Assembly (NCBI GenBank): GCA_937930535.1
Contig: CALGKJ010000160.1
Span: forward strand, 1 to 37,016
Direction: 5' to 3'
DNA from: an uncultured Clostridia bacterium
GTDB taxonomy: Bacteria > Bacillota > Clostridia > Lutisporales > Lutisporaceae
DNA: 37,016 bases
Shown here: positions 9,208 through 16,952 of the stretch, piece after piece
How the letters are laid out: each line of letters opens with the position of its first letter
Numbering within the stretch: the first letter of the stretch is position 1
Position numbers and translations under genes: made by a program
Notes under the pieces: generated by a model
Database searches by the model: none
The model's input: the letters and a program-made list of their open reading frames with translations, nothing else
Told to the model about the DNA's origin: nothing

Positions 9208-10260
9208 ATGTCGAAAAAAAACATAATATTTGTTGCATTAGTATTATGCTGTACTATAATACTAAGCAGCTGCAGTAATCCTCTAGCATCCTTGCGTGAT
9301 TTCTTTAATAAGGATACAAAGGTTGCAGAGGAGCAAATTGAAGAGCCTGCTGAGGAATTGCCCAGCTTAAGCGAAGTAAGTGCCGAGCAGCCTGCAAATA
9401 CCAGACCTACAGTATTATATTATAAGGACTGGGATAATCTATTAGTACCAGTAATGAGATACATACCAAAAGACATGGGAATAGCAAAATCTGCCGTAAA
9501 TGCGTTGATTTACAGCGTTGAAAATGCAGCAGATTTGCAGCCTACAGGGTTGCTTCCATCACTGCCTATGGGAACTAAAATAAATGGTGCAGTTATAAAG
9601 GAAGACGGCTTGGCAATAATAGATTTTTCAAAAGAGTTTCTTACATTTACAACTGCTCAGGCAGAAGAAACAGGAGTAAAAGCTGTTACATATACCTTGA
9701 CAGAATTTGAAAACATATCAGCAGTTCAGATTCGCATTGAAGGTAAATTATTGGAACAATTACCATTAGGAACAAAGCTTACAGCAGAAATGAAACGTGA
9801 TGAAATCAATTTGCAAGCATCAGAAAATAGTGGTGATAAACTATCAAAAGTTATGGTATACTATCAAAAGGAAGGTCAAGGCGACTATTCGTATTTCGTA
9901 CCTGTTACAAAGCTTGTTTCAGGTTTTGAAAACAGAGTGGAAGCAGCTCTGACCTCTTTAATAGAAAAGCCTGTAGCGGAAAGCGGCTTGATAAGTCCAT
10001 TTCCAGAGGGAACAAAGCTTTTAGGCGTGCAAGTGAGCGATAAGATAGCGTATATTAATTTTTCAGAGGAACTACTATCAAATAAAGACGACAAGGTATC
10101 AGAAAGAGCAATGATTAAAGCTGTAACATTAACCTTAAAAGAGTTTAATGTTATTTCAAAAGCAAAGCTGTTTGTAAACGGTAAAGCTTTAGAGAATATC
10201 AGTACAGCCGATGCAAATGGATGCCTAGATGTTCCGGTATTTGCAAATTTCTACGAATAG
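9208..10260 (+). CDS. gerM: GerM-like lipoprotein with two GerMN domains
   Basis: A 350-residue exported lipoprotein. The start is ATG 9208, preceded by the near-consensus site AAAGGGGTGA; an in-frame GTG at 9199 is part of that site. A type II signal peptide ends in the lipobox LSSC (Cys22). Two tandem GerMN domains follow (~70-190 and ~210-345), each with the pattern A..ALI......GL.P.LP.GTK..G......A.I.FS.E: ALIYSVENAADLQPTGLLPS and SLIEKPVAESGLISPFPEGT. GerM in Bacillus takes part in sporulation and germination. The next genes, rph and rdgB, occur in the same order in Bacillus subtilis, which supports orthology. The gene is separated from rph by 283 bases, so it is probably its own transcript. 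Confidence 0.85.
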   Translation: MSKKNIIFVALVLCCTIILSSCSNPLASLRDFFNKDTKVAEEQIEEPAEELPSLSEVSAEQPANTRPTVLYYKDWDNLLVPVMRYIPKDMGIAKSAVNALIYSVENAADLQPTGLLPSLPMGTKINGAVIKEDGLAIIDFSKEFLTFTTAQAEETGVKAVTYTLTEFENISAVQIRIEGKLLEQLPLGTKLTAEMKRDEINLQASENSGDKLSKVMVYYQKEGQGDYSYFVPVTKLVSGFENRVEAALTSLIEKPVAESGLISPFPEGTKLLGVQVSDKIAYINFSEELLSNKDDKVSERAMIKAVTLTLKEFNVISKAKLFVNGKALENISTADANGCLDVPVFANFYE

Positions 10261-10383
10261 ATATTTCTACAAGCAGATAAGTCTTATATATTCATAAGTA
10301 TGTAGATTGAATTTATTAATATAAATAAAAATTCGATTCTCGTTAGTGCTTTTCAATTATATAATATCAATTTATGAAATAGT

Positions 10384-10416
10384 TATGCAGAAGGCGTTAT
10401 ATACTCCTCCTGCATA
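10384..10416. other. Imperfect hairpin in the gerM-rph spacer
   Basis: The 283-base spacer holds no gene. TATGCAG...CTGCATA with inner GG/CC pairs makes a modest stem-loop and no T-run follows. It could be a weak terminator for gerM. The rest of the spacer is A/T-rich, with no promoter I can place with confidence. Confidence 0.35.
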
Positions 10417-10543
10417 GCTGTTATAAGGCTAATAATATATAAGCTGCTATTTTATTATTTATTGCTTTCTATATAACTTGTCAGGCTTAATACTTTATAA
10501 TTTGCTATATATCTGCATACCAAGGAAAAGAAAGGATGAGACG

Positions 10544-11311
10544 ATGCAAAGAATAGATGGAAGAAAAAATGATCAGTTGAGACCTGTAAAAATAACCAGA
10601 AATTATCTAAAACATGCCGAAGGTTCGGTGTTGATAGAGATGGGTGATACCAAGGTAATATGCACTGCAACAATTGATGAGAGGGTACCGCCATTTGTTA
10701 AAGGCACTGGAAAGGGCTGGATAACCAGTGAATATGGTATGCTGCCACGCTCTACAGAAACAAGGAAGCCAAGAGAATCCACCAAGGGAAAAGTAGACGG
10801 CAGAACCATGGAAATACAGAGATTAATAGGAAGAGCACTACGCTCAATAGTTAAGCTTGAGGAAATGGGAGAAATAACAGTATACATAGATTGCGATGTA
10901 ATACAAGCGGATGGGGGAACCAGAACAGCTTCAATTACAGGTGCATTTGTAGCAATGGTAGATGCTTTTAATAAATTAGTAAAAGCAGATAAGCTTAAAG
11001 GCATACCTGTACACAGCTATTTAGCAGCAGTAAGCGTAGGGCTAAAGGGCGGGGAAGCTATTTTAGACCTGAATTATGCAGAAGACTCAACCTGTCAGGT
11101 AGATATGAATATTATCATGACAGATAAAGGTCAGTTTGTGGAGATACAGGGTACTGGTGAGGAAAGTCCTTTTACTAAGGATGAAATGCTTCAACTGCTC
11201 CAGCTTGGCGAAAAGGGAGTTATGGATCTTATAGCCATCCAAAGACAGGCATTAGGAGAACTAGCAGAAAGAGTGGGTGCTAATACTCATGAAAATAGTA
11301 GCAGCAACTAA
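10544..11311 (+). CDS. rph: Ribonuclease PH
   Basis: A 255-residue phosphorolytic 3'-5' exoribonuclease that trims tRNA 3' ends using phosphate. It starts with the family-typical [14 protein letters not shown]. The start ATG 10544 follows AAAGGATGAGACG; the longer frame from 10478 adds residues not seen in the family. Conserved segments include [19 protein letters not shown], the phosphate-binding R-rich region around [54 protein letters not shown] and [16 protein letters not shown]. Its end overlaps the start of rdgB, so the two are translated as a pair. A tRNA operon lies ~0.8 kb downstream, though that need not be functional. Confidence 0.97.
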   Translation: MQRIDGRKNDQLRPVKITRNYLKHAEGSVLIEMGDTKVICTATIDERVPPFVKGTGKGWITSEYGMLPRSTETRKPRESTKGKVDGRTMEIQRLIGRALRSIVKLEEMGEITVYIDCDVIQADGGTRTASITGAFVAMVDAFNKLVKADKLKGIPVHSYLAAVSVGLKGGEAILDLNYAEDSTCQVDMNIIMTDKGQFVEIQGTGEESPFTKDEMLQLLQLGEKGVMDLIAIQRQALGELAERVGANTHENSSSN

Positions 11312-11906
11312 TAACAAACACAAGCTGGACGAGATAAAAGCAATAATGGAAAATATGAATATTGAAATATTATCTCTTTCAGATATAAACTTAAATATAG
11401 AAATTGAAGAAACCGGATTAACCTTTATTGAAAATGCTTTAATAAAGGCAAGAGAGGTATCAAAATATACAGATGGTATTGTAATAGCAGATGATACAGG
11501 CTTGGAGGTTAAAGCCTTATATGGAAGACCAGGCGTCAATTCAGCCAGATATTCAGGCTATATGGGTGATGAAAAGGATTCAAAAAACAGGGAAAAGCTT
11601 TTGGCAGAGATGAAAAATGTACCAGAGGAAGACCGAGCTGCAAGGTTTTGTACAGTAATAGCTGCTGTGCTTCCAGATGGTACAGAGATAACAGCAGAAG
11701 GCTTTGTTTATGGCGGAATAGGCTTTGAAGAGACGGGCAGCAATGGCTTTGGCTATGACTCATTATTCATAGTAGACGGCTTTGAAAAGACTATGGCTGA
11801 GCTTTCACCTGAGGTTAAGAACAAAATAAGCCATAGAGCAAATGCTTTAAAAGAGTTTGAGAAAAAATTTCAAGAGCTTTTAAGTAATAACGTAATTAAT
11901 ATATAA
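11289..11906 (+). CDS. rdgB: dITP/XTP pyrophosphatase (RdgB/HAM1 family)
   Basis: A 205-residue enzyme that hydrolyses non-canonical purine triphosphates (dITP, XTP) to monophosphate and pyrophosphate, keeping them out of DNA and RNA. Signature segments are [12 protein letters not shown] at the N-terminus, [20 protein letters not shown] with the catalytic Asp, [11 protein letters not shown] and [14 protein letters not shown] 11289 lies 23 bases inside the end of rph with GGGTG nine bases upstream; a GTG at 11277 is an alternative. The overlap suggests translational coupling. In Bacillus a phosphoesterase gene (ysnB) often follows; here the transcript seems to end at a long hairpin instead. 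Confidence 0.95.
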   Translation: MKIVAATNNKHKLDEIKAIMENMNIEILSLSDINLNIEIEETGLTFIENALIKAREVSKYTDGIVIADDTGLEVKALYGRPGVNSARYSGYMGDEKDSKNREKLLAEMKNVPEEDRAARFCTVIAAVLPDGTEITAEGFVYGGIGFEETGSNGFGYDSLFIVDGFEKTMAELSPEVKNKISHRANALKEFEKKFQELLSNNVINI

Positions 11907-11909
11907 AAA

Positions 11910-11959
11910 CTATATATAATAGAAGAAGACAAATATTCGTCTTCTTCTATTATATATAG
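11910..11959. terminator. Long perfect hairpin after rdgB
   Basis: Two 21-base arms (CTATATATAATAGAAGAAGAC and its exact complement) flank an 8-base loop, four bases after the rdgB stop. The downstream arm is pyrimidine-rich but no clean T-run follows. Probably the transcript end; it could work on both strands. From here to the tRNA promoter at 12133 I see no gene. Confidence 0.6.
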
Positions 11960-12132
11960 CTATAGTGAGAAAATCGGAGAAAAAGTGAGTAATGAAATGA
12001 TAGTTTAGTCAGAGCTTAATTTATGCCTAAATTCAGTCTTGACTTATAGCTTACTTTTTATTATACTTTATCTTGTCGCTTCGATACAAAGGAAGTGCGA
12101 AAACGAAAATTAAAAAAGTTAATAAAAATATG

Positions 12133-12161
12133 TTGACAACAATCGCGATATCTGATATAAT
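12133..12161 (+). promoter_or_regulatory. Sigma-A-type promoter of the tRNA operon
   Basis: TTGACA (12133-12138), a 17-base spacer and TATAAT (12156-12161): a perfect consensus promoter, 28 bases before the first tRNA. Confidence 0.92.
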
Positions 12162-12189
12162 CTAAAAAGTCGGTGGCGATACGAAACAT

Positions 12190-12263
12190 GCGGGTGTAGT
12201 TCAATGGTAGAACGTCAGCCTTCCAAGCTGATCGCGAGGGTTCGATTCCCTTCACCCGCTCCA
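12190..12263 (+). tRNA. tRNA-Gly(TCC), copy 1
   Basis: A cloverleaf with a 7-bp acceptor stem (GCGGGTG/CACCCGC), anticodon loop CTTCCAA, T-loop GGTTCGATTCC and encoded CCA. First gene of the operon and identical to the copy at 12985. Confidence 0.96.
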
Positions 12264-12335
12264 TAAAAGACTTCGATGAAGTCAAAAAGTATCCAAAGAC
12301 CAGTTAACTGGCAGACCAACTTATTAGTTATATAT

Positions 12336-12412
12336 GCGCCTGTAGCTCAGTTGGATAGAGCAACGGACTTCTAATCCGTGTGCCAGGGGTTCGACTCCCT
12401 TCAGGCGCACCA
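12336..12412 (+). tRNA. tRNA-Arg(TCT), copy 1
   Basis: Acceptor stem GCGCCTG/CAGGCGC, anticodon loop CTTCTAA (TCT, reads AGA/AGG) and encoded CCA. Identical to the copy at 13110. Confidence 0.96.
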
Positions 12413-12416
12413 TTGT

Positions 12417-12494
<78 letters not shown>

Positions 12495-12529
12495 TCAAAT
12501 TAATATTGATAATGTGAGTGATAAAACAT

Positions 12530-12605
12530 AGGGGTGTCGCCAAGTGGTAAGGCACCAGACTTTGACTCTGGCATTCCGTAGGTTCGAATCCTGCCACCCC
12601 TGCCA
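12530..12605 (+). tRNA. tRNA-Gln(TTG)
   Basis: Acceptor stem AGGGGTG/CACCCCT, anticodon loop CTTTGAC (TTG), G73 and encoded CCA. Confidence 0.94.
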
Positions 12606-12613
12606 TTTATTAT

Positions 12614-12689
12614 GACTCACTAGCTCAGTCGGTAGAGCACATGACTTTTAATCATGGTGTCCGGAGTTCGATTCTCCGGTGAGTCACCA
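12614..12689 (+). tRNA. tRNA-Lys(TTT)
   Basis: Acceptor stem GACTCAC/GTGAGTC, anticodon loop CTTTTAA (TTT) and encoded CCA. A second lysine tRNA with anticodon CTT lies at 31748. Confidence 0.95.
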
Positions 12690-12699
12690 AACAAAACAT

Positions 12700-12783
12700 G
12701 CGGAGTTGGCGGAATTGGCAGACGCGCTAGACTTAGGATCTAGTGTCAACGACGTGGGGGTTCAAGTCCCTTACTCCGCACCA
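12700..12783 (+). tRNA. tRNA-Leu(TAG)
   Basis: A class II tRNA with a long variable arm (GTGTCAACGACGTG region). Acceptor stem GCGGAGT/ACTCCGC, anticodon loop CTTAGGA (TAG) and encoded CCA. Confidence 0.95.
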
Positions 12784-12817
12784 TATTTACCCATATATAG
12801 TATATAAGCAATGTCAT

Positions 12818-12892
12818 GCGGGTGTAACTCAGTGGTAGAGTGTCACCTTGCCAAGGTGAAAGTCGCGAGTTCGAATCTCGTCACCCGCTCCA
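12818..12892 (+). tRNA. tRNA-Gly(GCC)
   Basis: Acceptor stem GCGGGTG/CACCCGC, anticodon loop TTGCCAA (GCC) and encoded CCA. The 92 bases after it, up to the second Gly(TCC) gene, are A/T-rich and hold nothing I can identify. Confidence 0.95.
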
Positions 12893-12984
12893 TGATTACA
12901 ATTAGCTTAATATACTATTTTTATTTGTAAATATATGCTTATATAATACATATATTTTGGGTAAAATAAAATTATATTTAACAT

Positions 12985-13058
12985 GCGGGTGTAGTTCAAT
13001 GGTAGAACGTCAGCCTTCCAAGCTGATCGCGAGGGTTCGATTCCCTTCACCCGCTCCA
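12985..13058 (+). tRNA. tRNA-Gly(TCC), copy 2
   Basis: The same 74 bases as the gene at 12190. The bases just after it (CATAAAAAGACTTC) also resemble those after copy 1, which points to a local duplication. Confidence 0.96.
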
Positions 13059-13109
13059 TAAAAAGACTTCTCCGAAGAACAAGAGCGGTCCACACGCTCG
13101 ATAATAAAT

Positions 13110-13186
13110 GCGCCTGTAGCTCAGTTGGATAGAGCAACGGACTTCTAATCCGTGTGCCAGGGGTTCGACTCCCTTCAGGCGCACCA
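13110..13186 (+). tRNA. tRNA-Arg(TCT), copy 2
   Basis: The same 77 bases as the gene at 12336, again directly after a Gly(TCC) gene. Confidence 0.96.
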
Positions 13187-13219
13187 TTTATTTTTTGGAT
13201 AGTCACAAAACTAAATTAT

Positions 13220-13296
13220 GCGCTCATAGCTCAGTTGGATAGAGTGGCTGACTTCGAATCAGTAGGTCGCAGGTTCGAGCCCTGCTGGGCGCACCA
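13220..13296 (+). tRNA. tRNA-Arg(TCG)
   Basis: Acceptor stem GCGCTCA pairs with TGGGCGC through a G-T wobble. The anticodon stem GCTGA/TCAGT closes the loop CTTCGAA, giving anticodon TCG (reads CGA/CGG). CCA is encoded. Last gene of the cluster. Confidence 0.9.
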
Positions 13297-13310
13297 TACA
13301 TAAATAATCG

Positions 13311-13345
13311 AAATCGCGTGCTTATATGCGATTTTTTTCTTTTTG
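13311..13345 (+). terminator. Terminator of the tRNA operon
   Basis: AATCGC and GCGATT form a stem around a short loop, followed by TTTTTTCTTTTT. It begins 15 bases after the last tRNA. Confidence 0.85.
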
Positions 13346-13357
13346 ACTACTCATATT

Positions 13358-13461
13358 TATAGAGAAACAACTTCAAAATTAAATTTTTCCAGTTGTTTCT
13401 CACAAAGAGATTAGCAACTCTTAACGAAAAGTATTTTGCGTTTTAGAGTAGGTTATCTATA
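13358..13461. repeat. Palindromic element family B, long copy (B1)
   Basis: A 104-bp element with related inverted ends: TATAGAGAAACAACTTCAAA on the left and a right end whose complement reads TATAGATAACCTACTCTAAA. Inside, GAGAAACAACT pairs with AGTTGTTTCTC. The element at 22640 is the same sequence, inverted and lacking the middle ~50 bases. It lies between the tRNA terminator and the transporter gene; no coding function is visible. Confidence 0.75.
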
Positions 13462-13559
13462 TTACTCCTGCAAAATAAATATATTTAATTATGCAATAAA
13501 TCTGATATCATATATATGTTAAATAAAATCAGTTGAAGCTGAGTGATTGGGGGATCAAA

Positions 13560-14795
13560 ATGCAGTTTGACTTTACTTCGTTTGTATGTGACCCTTTTGT
13601 ACTGGTATTTGTAACTGCTGTGCTAGGGTTGCTTTTAGGACGCATCAGGTTCGGCAGATTTGAGCTTGGGAGCTCGGGTGGATTATTTGCAGGACTTGTT
13701 ATTGGCTGGTACATATATAAGACTTATGGATTGCCTGCGGAAGGACTTGCTGATAATGCGCAGTATGCTGAGAGTCTTATTAAAAATGGTGTTGTACCAA
13801 AGGTATTTTTTGAATTTACTTTGATACTATTTGTAGCGGCAGTTGGACTATTAGCATCCAAGGATTTAGGCAAAATAATAAAAGTGTACGGCTTTAAATT
13901 TATAATACTTGGAATTGTTATAACCCTCGCAGGAGCTGTTGGAATATACATAGCTGCAAGTGTTTTTGGAAGTCAAGAGGCATTTACCATAGCAGGAGCA
14001 TATACTGGTGCGCTGACCAGCTCGCCGGGCTTGGCGGCAGCTATTGAAACAGTATCAAGCTACGGAAGTGCAGCAGAGGCTCAAGTTGGATACGGATATG
14101 CCATAGCATATGCCCCTGGAGTACTTGTTGTAATACTCTGTATACAACTAATACCACTGATATTTAAAATAGATATAAATAAAGAAAAGCAGAAATATAT
14201 GCTGGAAATGAGAATAGAAGAAGCTGAAAAGGCGGAAAATGCAATAGCTTCCGGCGTAGATATAATGGCATTTATGCTTGTTTGTCTAGTTGGATATTTT
14301 ATCGGTACAATAGACTTTTATCTTGGAGACTTTATAAAATATGTAAAGCTAGGTGCAACCGGTGGTATATTACTTACAGGCTTACTTTTTGGTTATGCTG
14401 GAAAGTTAGGTCCGATAAATTTTAGAATGAATCCAAAGATGCTGGCGGCAATAAGAGATATTTCTTTGGTACTATTTTTATCTGTTGTGGGCTTGAGATA
14501 TGGATATGATACTATAAATTCTTTATCAGGTACTGGTTTGTTATTGGTAGGTATATCATTTCTTGTGGGCTTGTGTTCAATACTGACAGGCTTTGTGGTA
14601 GGCAGGTATATATTTAGATTAAATTGGATTATACTTTCAGGTGCCATTTGCGGAGGAATGACAAGTACTCCGGGATTGGGAGTTGCTATAGATGCAACCA
14701 AAAGCGATTATGCTGCATCAGGATATGGCGCAACATATCCCTTTGCGCTGCTATGTATGGTTATATTCACAATAGTACTGCACAGAATAGTATAA
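13560..14795 (+). CDS. AspT/YidE/YbjL-type membrane transporter, compact form
   Basis: A 411-residue membrane protein with about ten helices. It has the two-fold duplication typical of the aspartate:alanine-exchanger (AspT/YidE/YbjL) family: TGALTSSPGLAAAIE at ~155-170 and CGGMTSTPGLGVAID at ~365-380 are equivalent signature loops. Usual family members (~550 residues) carry two TrkA-C (RCK-C) domains between the halves. Here the centre is only a short charged stretch (NKEKQKYMLEMRIEEAEKAE), so the regulatory domains are missing. Start ATG 13560 follows GGGGGATCAAA; an upstream in-frame TTG has no ribosome site. The substrate cannot be told from sequence. No partner gene is adjacent. Confidence 0.85.
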   Translation: MQFDFTSFVCDPFVLVFVTAVLGLLLGRIRFGRFELGSSGGLFAGLVIGWYIYKTYGLPAEGLADNAQYAESLIKNGVVPKVFFEFTLILFVAAVGLLASKDLGKIIKVYGFKFIILGIVITLAGAVGIYIAASVFGSQEAFTIAGAYTGALTSSPGLAAAIETVSSYGSAAEAQVGYGYAIAYAPGVLVVILCIQLIPLIFKIDINKEKQKYMLEMRIEEAEKAENAIASGVDIMAFMLVCLVGYFIGTIDFYLGDFIKYVKLGATGGILLTGLLFGYAGKLGPINFRMNPKMLAAIRDISLVLFLSVVGLRYGYDTINSLSGTGLLLVGISFLVGLCSILTGFVVGRYIFRLNWIILSGAICGGMTSTPGLGVAIDATKSDYAASGYGATYPFALLCMVIFTIVLHRIV

Positions 14796-14865
14796 TTAAG
14801 CTATGGTTGTAATATTTGCATCCTTTCTGGTTGGAACAAATTAAGACTATGGTAGTCTAAATAAA

Positions 14866-14909
14866 TATAGAAAACAAACTGCATAATTTTAAATTTCCAG
14901 TTTGTTCGC
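14866..14909. repeat. Diverged family B-like palindrome (B4)
   Basis: TATAGAAAACAAACTG...CCAGTTTGTTCGC has the same layout as the left part of B1 (TATAGAGAAACAACTT...CCAGTTGTTTCTC), with changes on both arms that keep much of the pairing. It sits 35 bases upstream of the small exported-protein gene, whose stop codon lies in another B fragment. Confidence 0.5.
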
Positions 14910-14943
14910 CCCAATAGTTAACAAACCAGAGAGGAAGATAAAA

Positions 14944-15360
14944 ATGAAAAAAATCTTTGTAGCAGTTATCATGGTCATAATCGTAGCATCTATATTAATT
15001 GTTTATTCTACCAGCAATTTTGTAGTCCAAATCAAGGCGGCTGATGTTAAAAGCATTGAGCTATTTAATCTGGAGGATATAAAGATTAAGGAGTTTAGTG
15101 CCGACGAAATCAGCAAAGCAGTTGGATATTATAATAACGGCAAGATTGACGATAGTGCATACATCTTAATGCTGGCGGGACATATGATGAAATTAACCTT
15201 TAAGGATGACACAAGTCTGTTGTTTACAAGCTATGGCTCTCAAACTCATATAGTAGTTGGAGGTTCTATTATGGGTAAAGATATAAGCTATCATCTTGAA
15301 AGTCCTGGGCTTGCTAAAATATTGTTAAACGGTGTTATAGAGAAACAACTTCAAAATTAA
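14944..15360 (+). CDS. Small exported or membrane-anchored protein, function unknown
   Basis: A 138-residue protein not recognised. Residues 1-~25 (MKKIFVAVIMVIIVASILIV) form a signal peptide or N-terminal membrane anchor without a lipobox cysteine. The remaining ~110 residues look like a small extracytoplasmic domain with alternating strands (e.g. MKLTFKDDTSLLFTSYGSQT). Start ATG 14944 follows GAGGAAGATAAAA. The last residues (IEKQLQN) and the stop codon are encoded by a fragment of repeat family B (15336-15360), so the C-terminus may have been replaced when the repeat inserted. Convergent with the gene at 15414 across a shared hairpin. Confidence 0.75.
   Translation: MKKIFVAVIMVIIVASILIVYSTSNFVVQIKAADVKSIELFNLEDIKIKEFSADEISKAVGYYNNGKIDDSAYILMLAGHMMKLTFKDDTSLLFTSYGSQTHIVVGGSIMGKDISYHLESPGLAKILLNGVIEKQLQN
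15336..15360. repeat. Family B left-end fragment (B3) forming the end of a coding sequence
   Basis: TATAGAGAAACAACTTCAAAATTAA matches the first 25 bases of B1 exactly. The stop codon of the upstream gene is the TAA at its end. Confidence 0.75.
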
Positions 15361-15369
15361 TTTATGATA

Positions 15370-15413
15370 AAAATAAAAGAATCTGGCTGATGTGCCAGAT
15401 TCTTTTATTTTTA
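15370..15413. terminator. Bidirectional terminator
   Basis: An A-rich arm ending AAAGAATCTGGC and a complementary arm GCCAGATTCTTT are flanked by A-runs on the left and T-runs on the right. It serves the plus-strand gene ending at 15360 and the minus-strand gene ending at 15414. Confidence 0.85.
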
Positions 15414-15608
15414 TTAAACTCCGAATCCAAAGGTTCTTCCAAAGCCGCCTAGTGCAATTATTGCCAGGATTATTATGAAGAAGAAATTATTGTCGATTCC
15501 CCATGATGGTCCTGCTGCAAGTAATATGAACAGAAGCAGTAAGATTAGGAAACCGCAGTTATTGAATATACCAGCAACTGGAGCTTTAGGTGCGCATCCG
15601 CTTGCCAT
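15414..15608 (-). CDS. Tiny hydrophobic protein, possibly spore-associated
   Basis: A 64-residue protein with two membrane segments (FLILLLLFILLAAG and FFFIIILAIIALGG), a Gly/Cys N-terminus (MASGCAPKAP) and a Gly/Phe-rich tail (GGFGRTFGFGV). It has a strong ribosome site (AGGGAGGTG) on the minus strand. The second minus-strand protein at 16483 has a similar plan. Overall form resembles YjcZ-type small sporulation proteins, but the match is by character rather than by a clear motif. A CATACTATA box 42 bases upstream of the start fits the -10 of mother-cell sigma factors. Confidence 0.65.
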   Translation of the reverse strand: MASGCAPKAPVAGIFNNCGFLILLLLFILLAAGPSWGIDNNFFFIIILAIIALGGFGRTFGFGV

Positions 15609-15649
15609 AATAACACCTCCCTAAGTTTTTGTTTTGTCCTTCCTAGTAA

Positions 15650-15658
15650 TATAGTATG
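15650..15658 (-). promoter_or_regulatory. Possible sigma-E/K -10 box
   Basis: The minus strand reads CATACTATA (consensus CATAnnnTA), 42 bases before the start at 15608. The -35 region is not clear. Confidence 0.35.
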
Positions 15659-15713
15659 TACATAGGTTGTTTTTGACACTATTTAATAAAACTTTTTTAT
15701 AAATAACGTGAGT

Positions 15714-15918
15714 TCGATACAAATAAAGAAAGTATAAATATTGTGTAACGAACCTTGTGTAGAGACTTAGAAATTCTTAATGCAGCGGAGGAATAATTGC
15801 GTCAAGTGTTTGAGCATAGCGAGTTTTGACGCAATCCGTAGCAAGTTTAGAATTTCTTTGTCTCGAAACATTCAGTGAGTGAAATAATATTTATGCTTTC
15901 TTTATCGAACTCACGTTA
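15714..15918. repeat. Palindromic element family A, long copy (A1)
   Basis: A 205-bp imperfect palindrome. The outer arms read AACGTGAGTTCGATA from both ends, continuing as TAAAGAAAGTATAAATATT on one side and complementary sequence on the other. A second nested stem is TTGCGTCAA/TTGACGCAA around GTTTGAGCATAGCGAG. No open reading frame is present. The element fills most of the 358-base gap between the minus-strand genes at 15414 and 15967. A shorter copy lies at 30569. Ends look like those of a MITE-type non-autonomous element; no transposase is visible in the window. Confidence 0.8.
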
Positions 15919-15919
15919 A

Positions 15920-15958
15920 ATAAAAAAGAACTCCATCACCTTTAGTGAAGAGTTCTTA
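15920..15958 (-). terminator. Terminator of the VOC gene
   Basis: On the minus strand, AAGAACTC and GAGTTCTT form a stem followed by TTTTTTATTT, just past the stop codon at 15967. Confidence 0.75.
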
Positions 15959-15966
15959 TTAGCGGT

Positions 15967-16329
15967 TTATTCGAAATAGCTGACTTGAAATATGTTGTCA
16001 TCTGGATCCTTGAACCAAAACCATTTTGCATTGTCCAGAGTTTCTACTTCACCAGTATTAACACCTTGGCTGTTAAAATATTTATGAGCTTCCTCTATGT
16101 TTGCTGTATGAAAATTTAACAGAGAAAAGTCAGACTGTTTAGTCTCATCCATAGATTCCTTTTTGATAAGAATCACAGGAAAGCCCTCGTAGTCAATAGA
16201 AGCATAACCGCCTTCATGGTGCAGCCAATTGTTTCTGAAACCAAGTGTTTTTGTATACCAGTCAATGGACTTTTCTAAATCGCTCACCCTGATGAATATA
16301 TTGCTTATATGGGATAAGGGACTAGGCAT
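15967..16329 (-). CDS. VOC-superfamily (glyoxalase/bleomycin-resistance fold) protein
   Basis: A 120-residue single-domain protein. It opens with a typical VOC strand-helix pattern (HISNIFIRVSDLEKSIDWYT, then LGF), and ends with WFWFKDPDDNIFQVSYFE, the usual FxDPDGNxxE-like C-terminal motif with DDN in place of DGN and Glu at the last residue. Such proteins bind a metal and act as lyases, dioxygenases or antibiotic-binding proteins; the substrate is not predictable here. Ribosome site AAGGAGGTATAAAA precedes ATG 16329. Flanked by the two tiny hydrophobic protein genes and repeat A1; it probably has its own transcript. Confidence 0.85.
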   Translation of the reverse strand: MPSPLSHISNIFIRVSDLEKSIDWYTKTLGFRNNWLHHEGGYASIDYEGFPVILIKKESMDETKQSDFSLLNFHTANIEEAHKYFNSQGVNTGEVETLDNAKWFWFKDPDDNIFQVSYFE

Positions 16330-16482
16330 TTTTATACCTCCTTATTTTTTATTAACAGTTTATTCTGGATAGCTCGCAATGTTGCATTAAGTCTTTGAAA
16401 AAAATTAAATAAAAGTAAGCCGGCCTAATGCTATGGCACTTAAACCTTGATGCTATAAGTATCCTAAAGATAAATTTGCTTA

Positions 16483-16725
16483 TTAAGCACAGCCAAAAAC
16501 CTTACCTAGGCATCCTGGAAATAACAATAAAATTAGCACTATCCATATCCACCAGTTACAGCCTATATTTCCAAGAATGCCACACTTACTGCCGCTTCCT
16601 GTAAAATAAAATACTAGCAGCAGAAGTAATATTAAAATCCACCAGTTATTACCCAAAAAGCCAAAAGGTCTTGGACAAGCAGCGGCTGCTATAGGAGCCG
16701 CAGGAGCCCCACAACCATAGGTCAT
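16483..16725 (-). CDS. Small Cys/Trp-rich two-helix membrane protein, possibly spore-associated
   Basis: An 80-residue protein starting MTYGCGAPAAPIAAAACPRP. Two membrane segments each start with a similar NxxWWI motif (GNNWWILILLLLLVFYF and CNWWIWIVLILLLFPG), suggesting an internal duplication, and six cysteines are spread over the loops. The start was set at 16725 because AAAGGAGGTGTAATT precedes it; an ATG 11 codons upstream lacks a site. It shares layout with the protein at 15414. A CATAGTATA box 45 bases upstream fits sigma-E/K. A spore-coat or forespore-envelope role is inference. Confidence 0.65.
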   Translation of the reverse strand: MTYGCGAPAAPIAAAACPRPFGFLGNNWWILILLLLLVFYFTGSGSKCGILGNIGCNWWIWIVLILLLFPGCLGKVFGCA

Positions 16726-16769
16726 AATTACACCTCCTTTGAGTATATAGATATACACTCTTCTACTTC

Positions 16770-16778
16770 TATACTATG
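16770..16778 (-). promoter_or_regulatory. Possible sigma-K/E promoter
   Basis: The minus strand has CATAGTATA with ACC about 15-16 bases upstream, close to the sigma-K pattern (AC, 16-17 bases, CATAnnnTA). Its distance from the start codon (45) is nearly the same as for the gene at 15414 (42). Confidence 0.4.
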
Positions 16779-16952
16779 TAAAGCTATGTACTTGGTTACA
16801 CGCTAGACATTTAGTGTGCCAATATAGTTGCGTTAAAACACATTAACATATTTAAGGCATCAATAGATATATATTGCAAAAACATAATGACAATTGTGAA
16901 AATGTTAATTATAATAAATATTGTCGAAGCATAGTTATTGTTTGGAGGCTTT

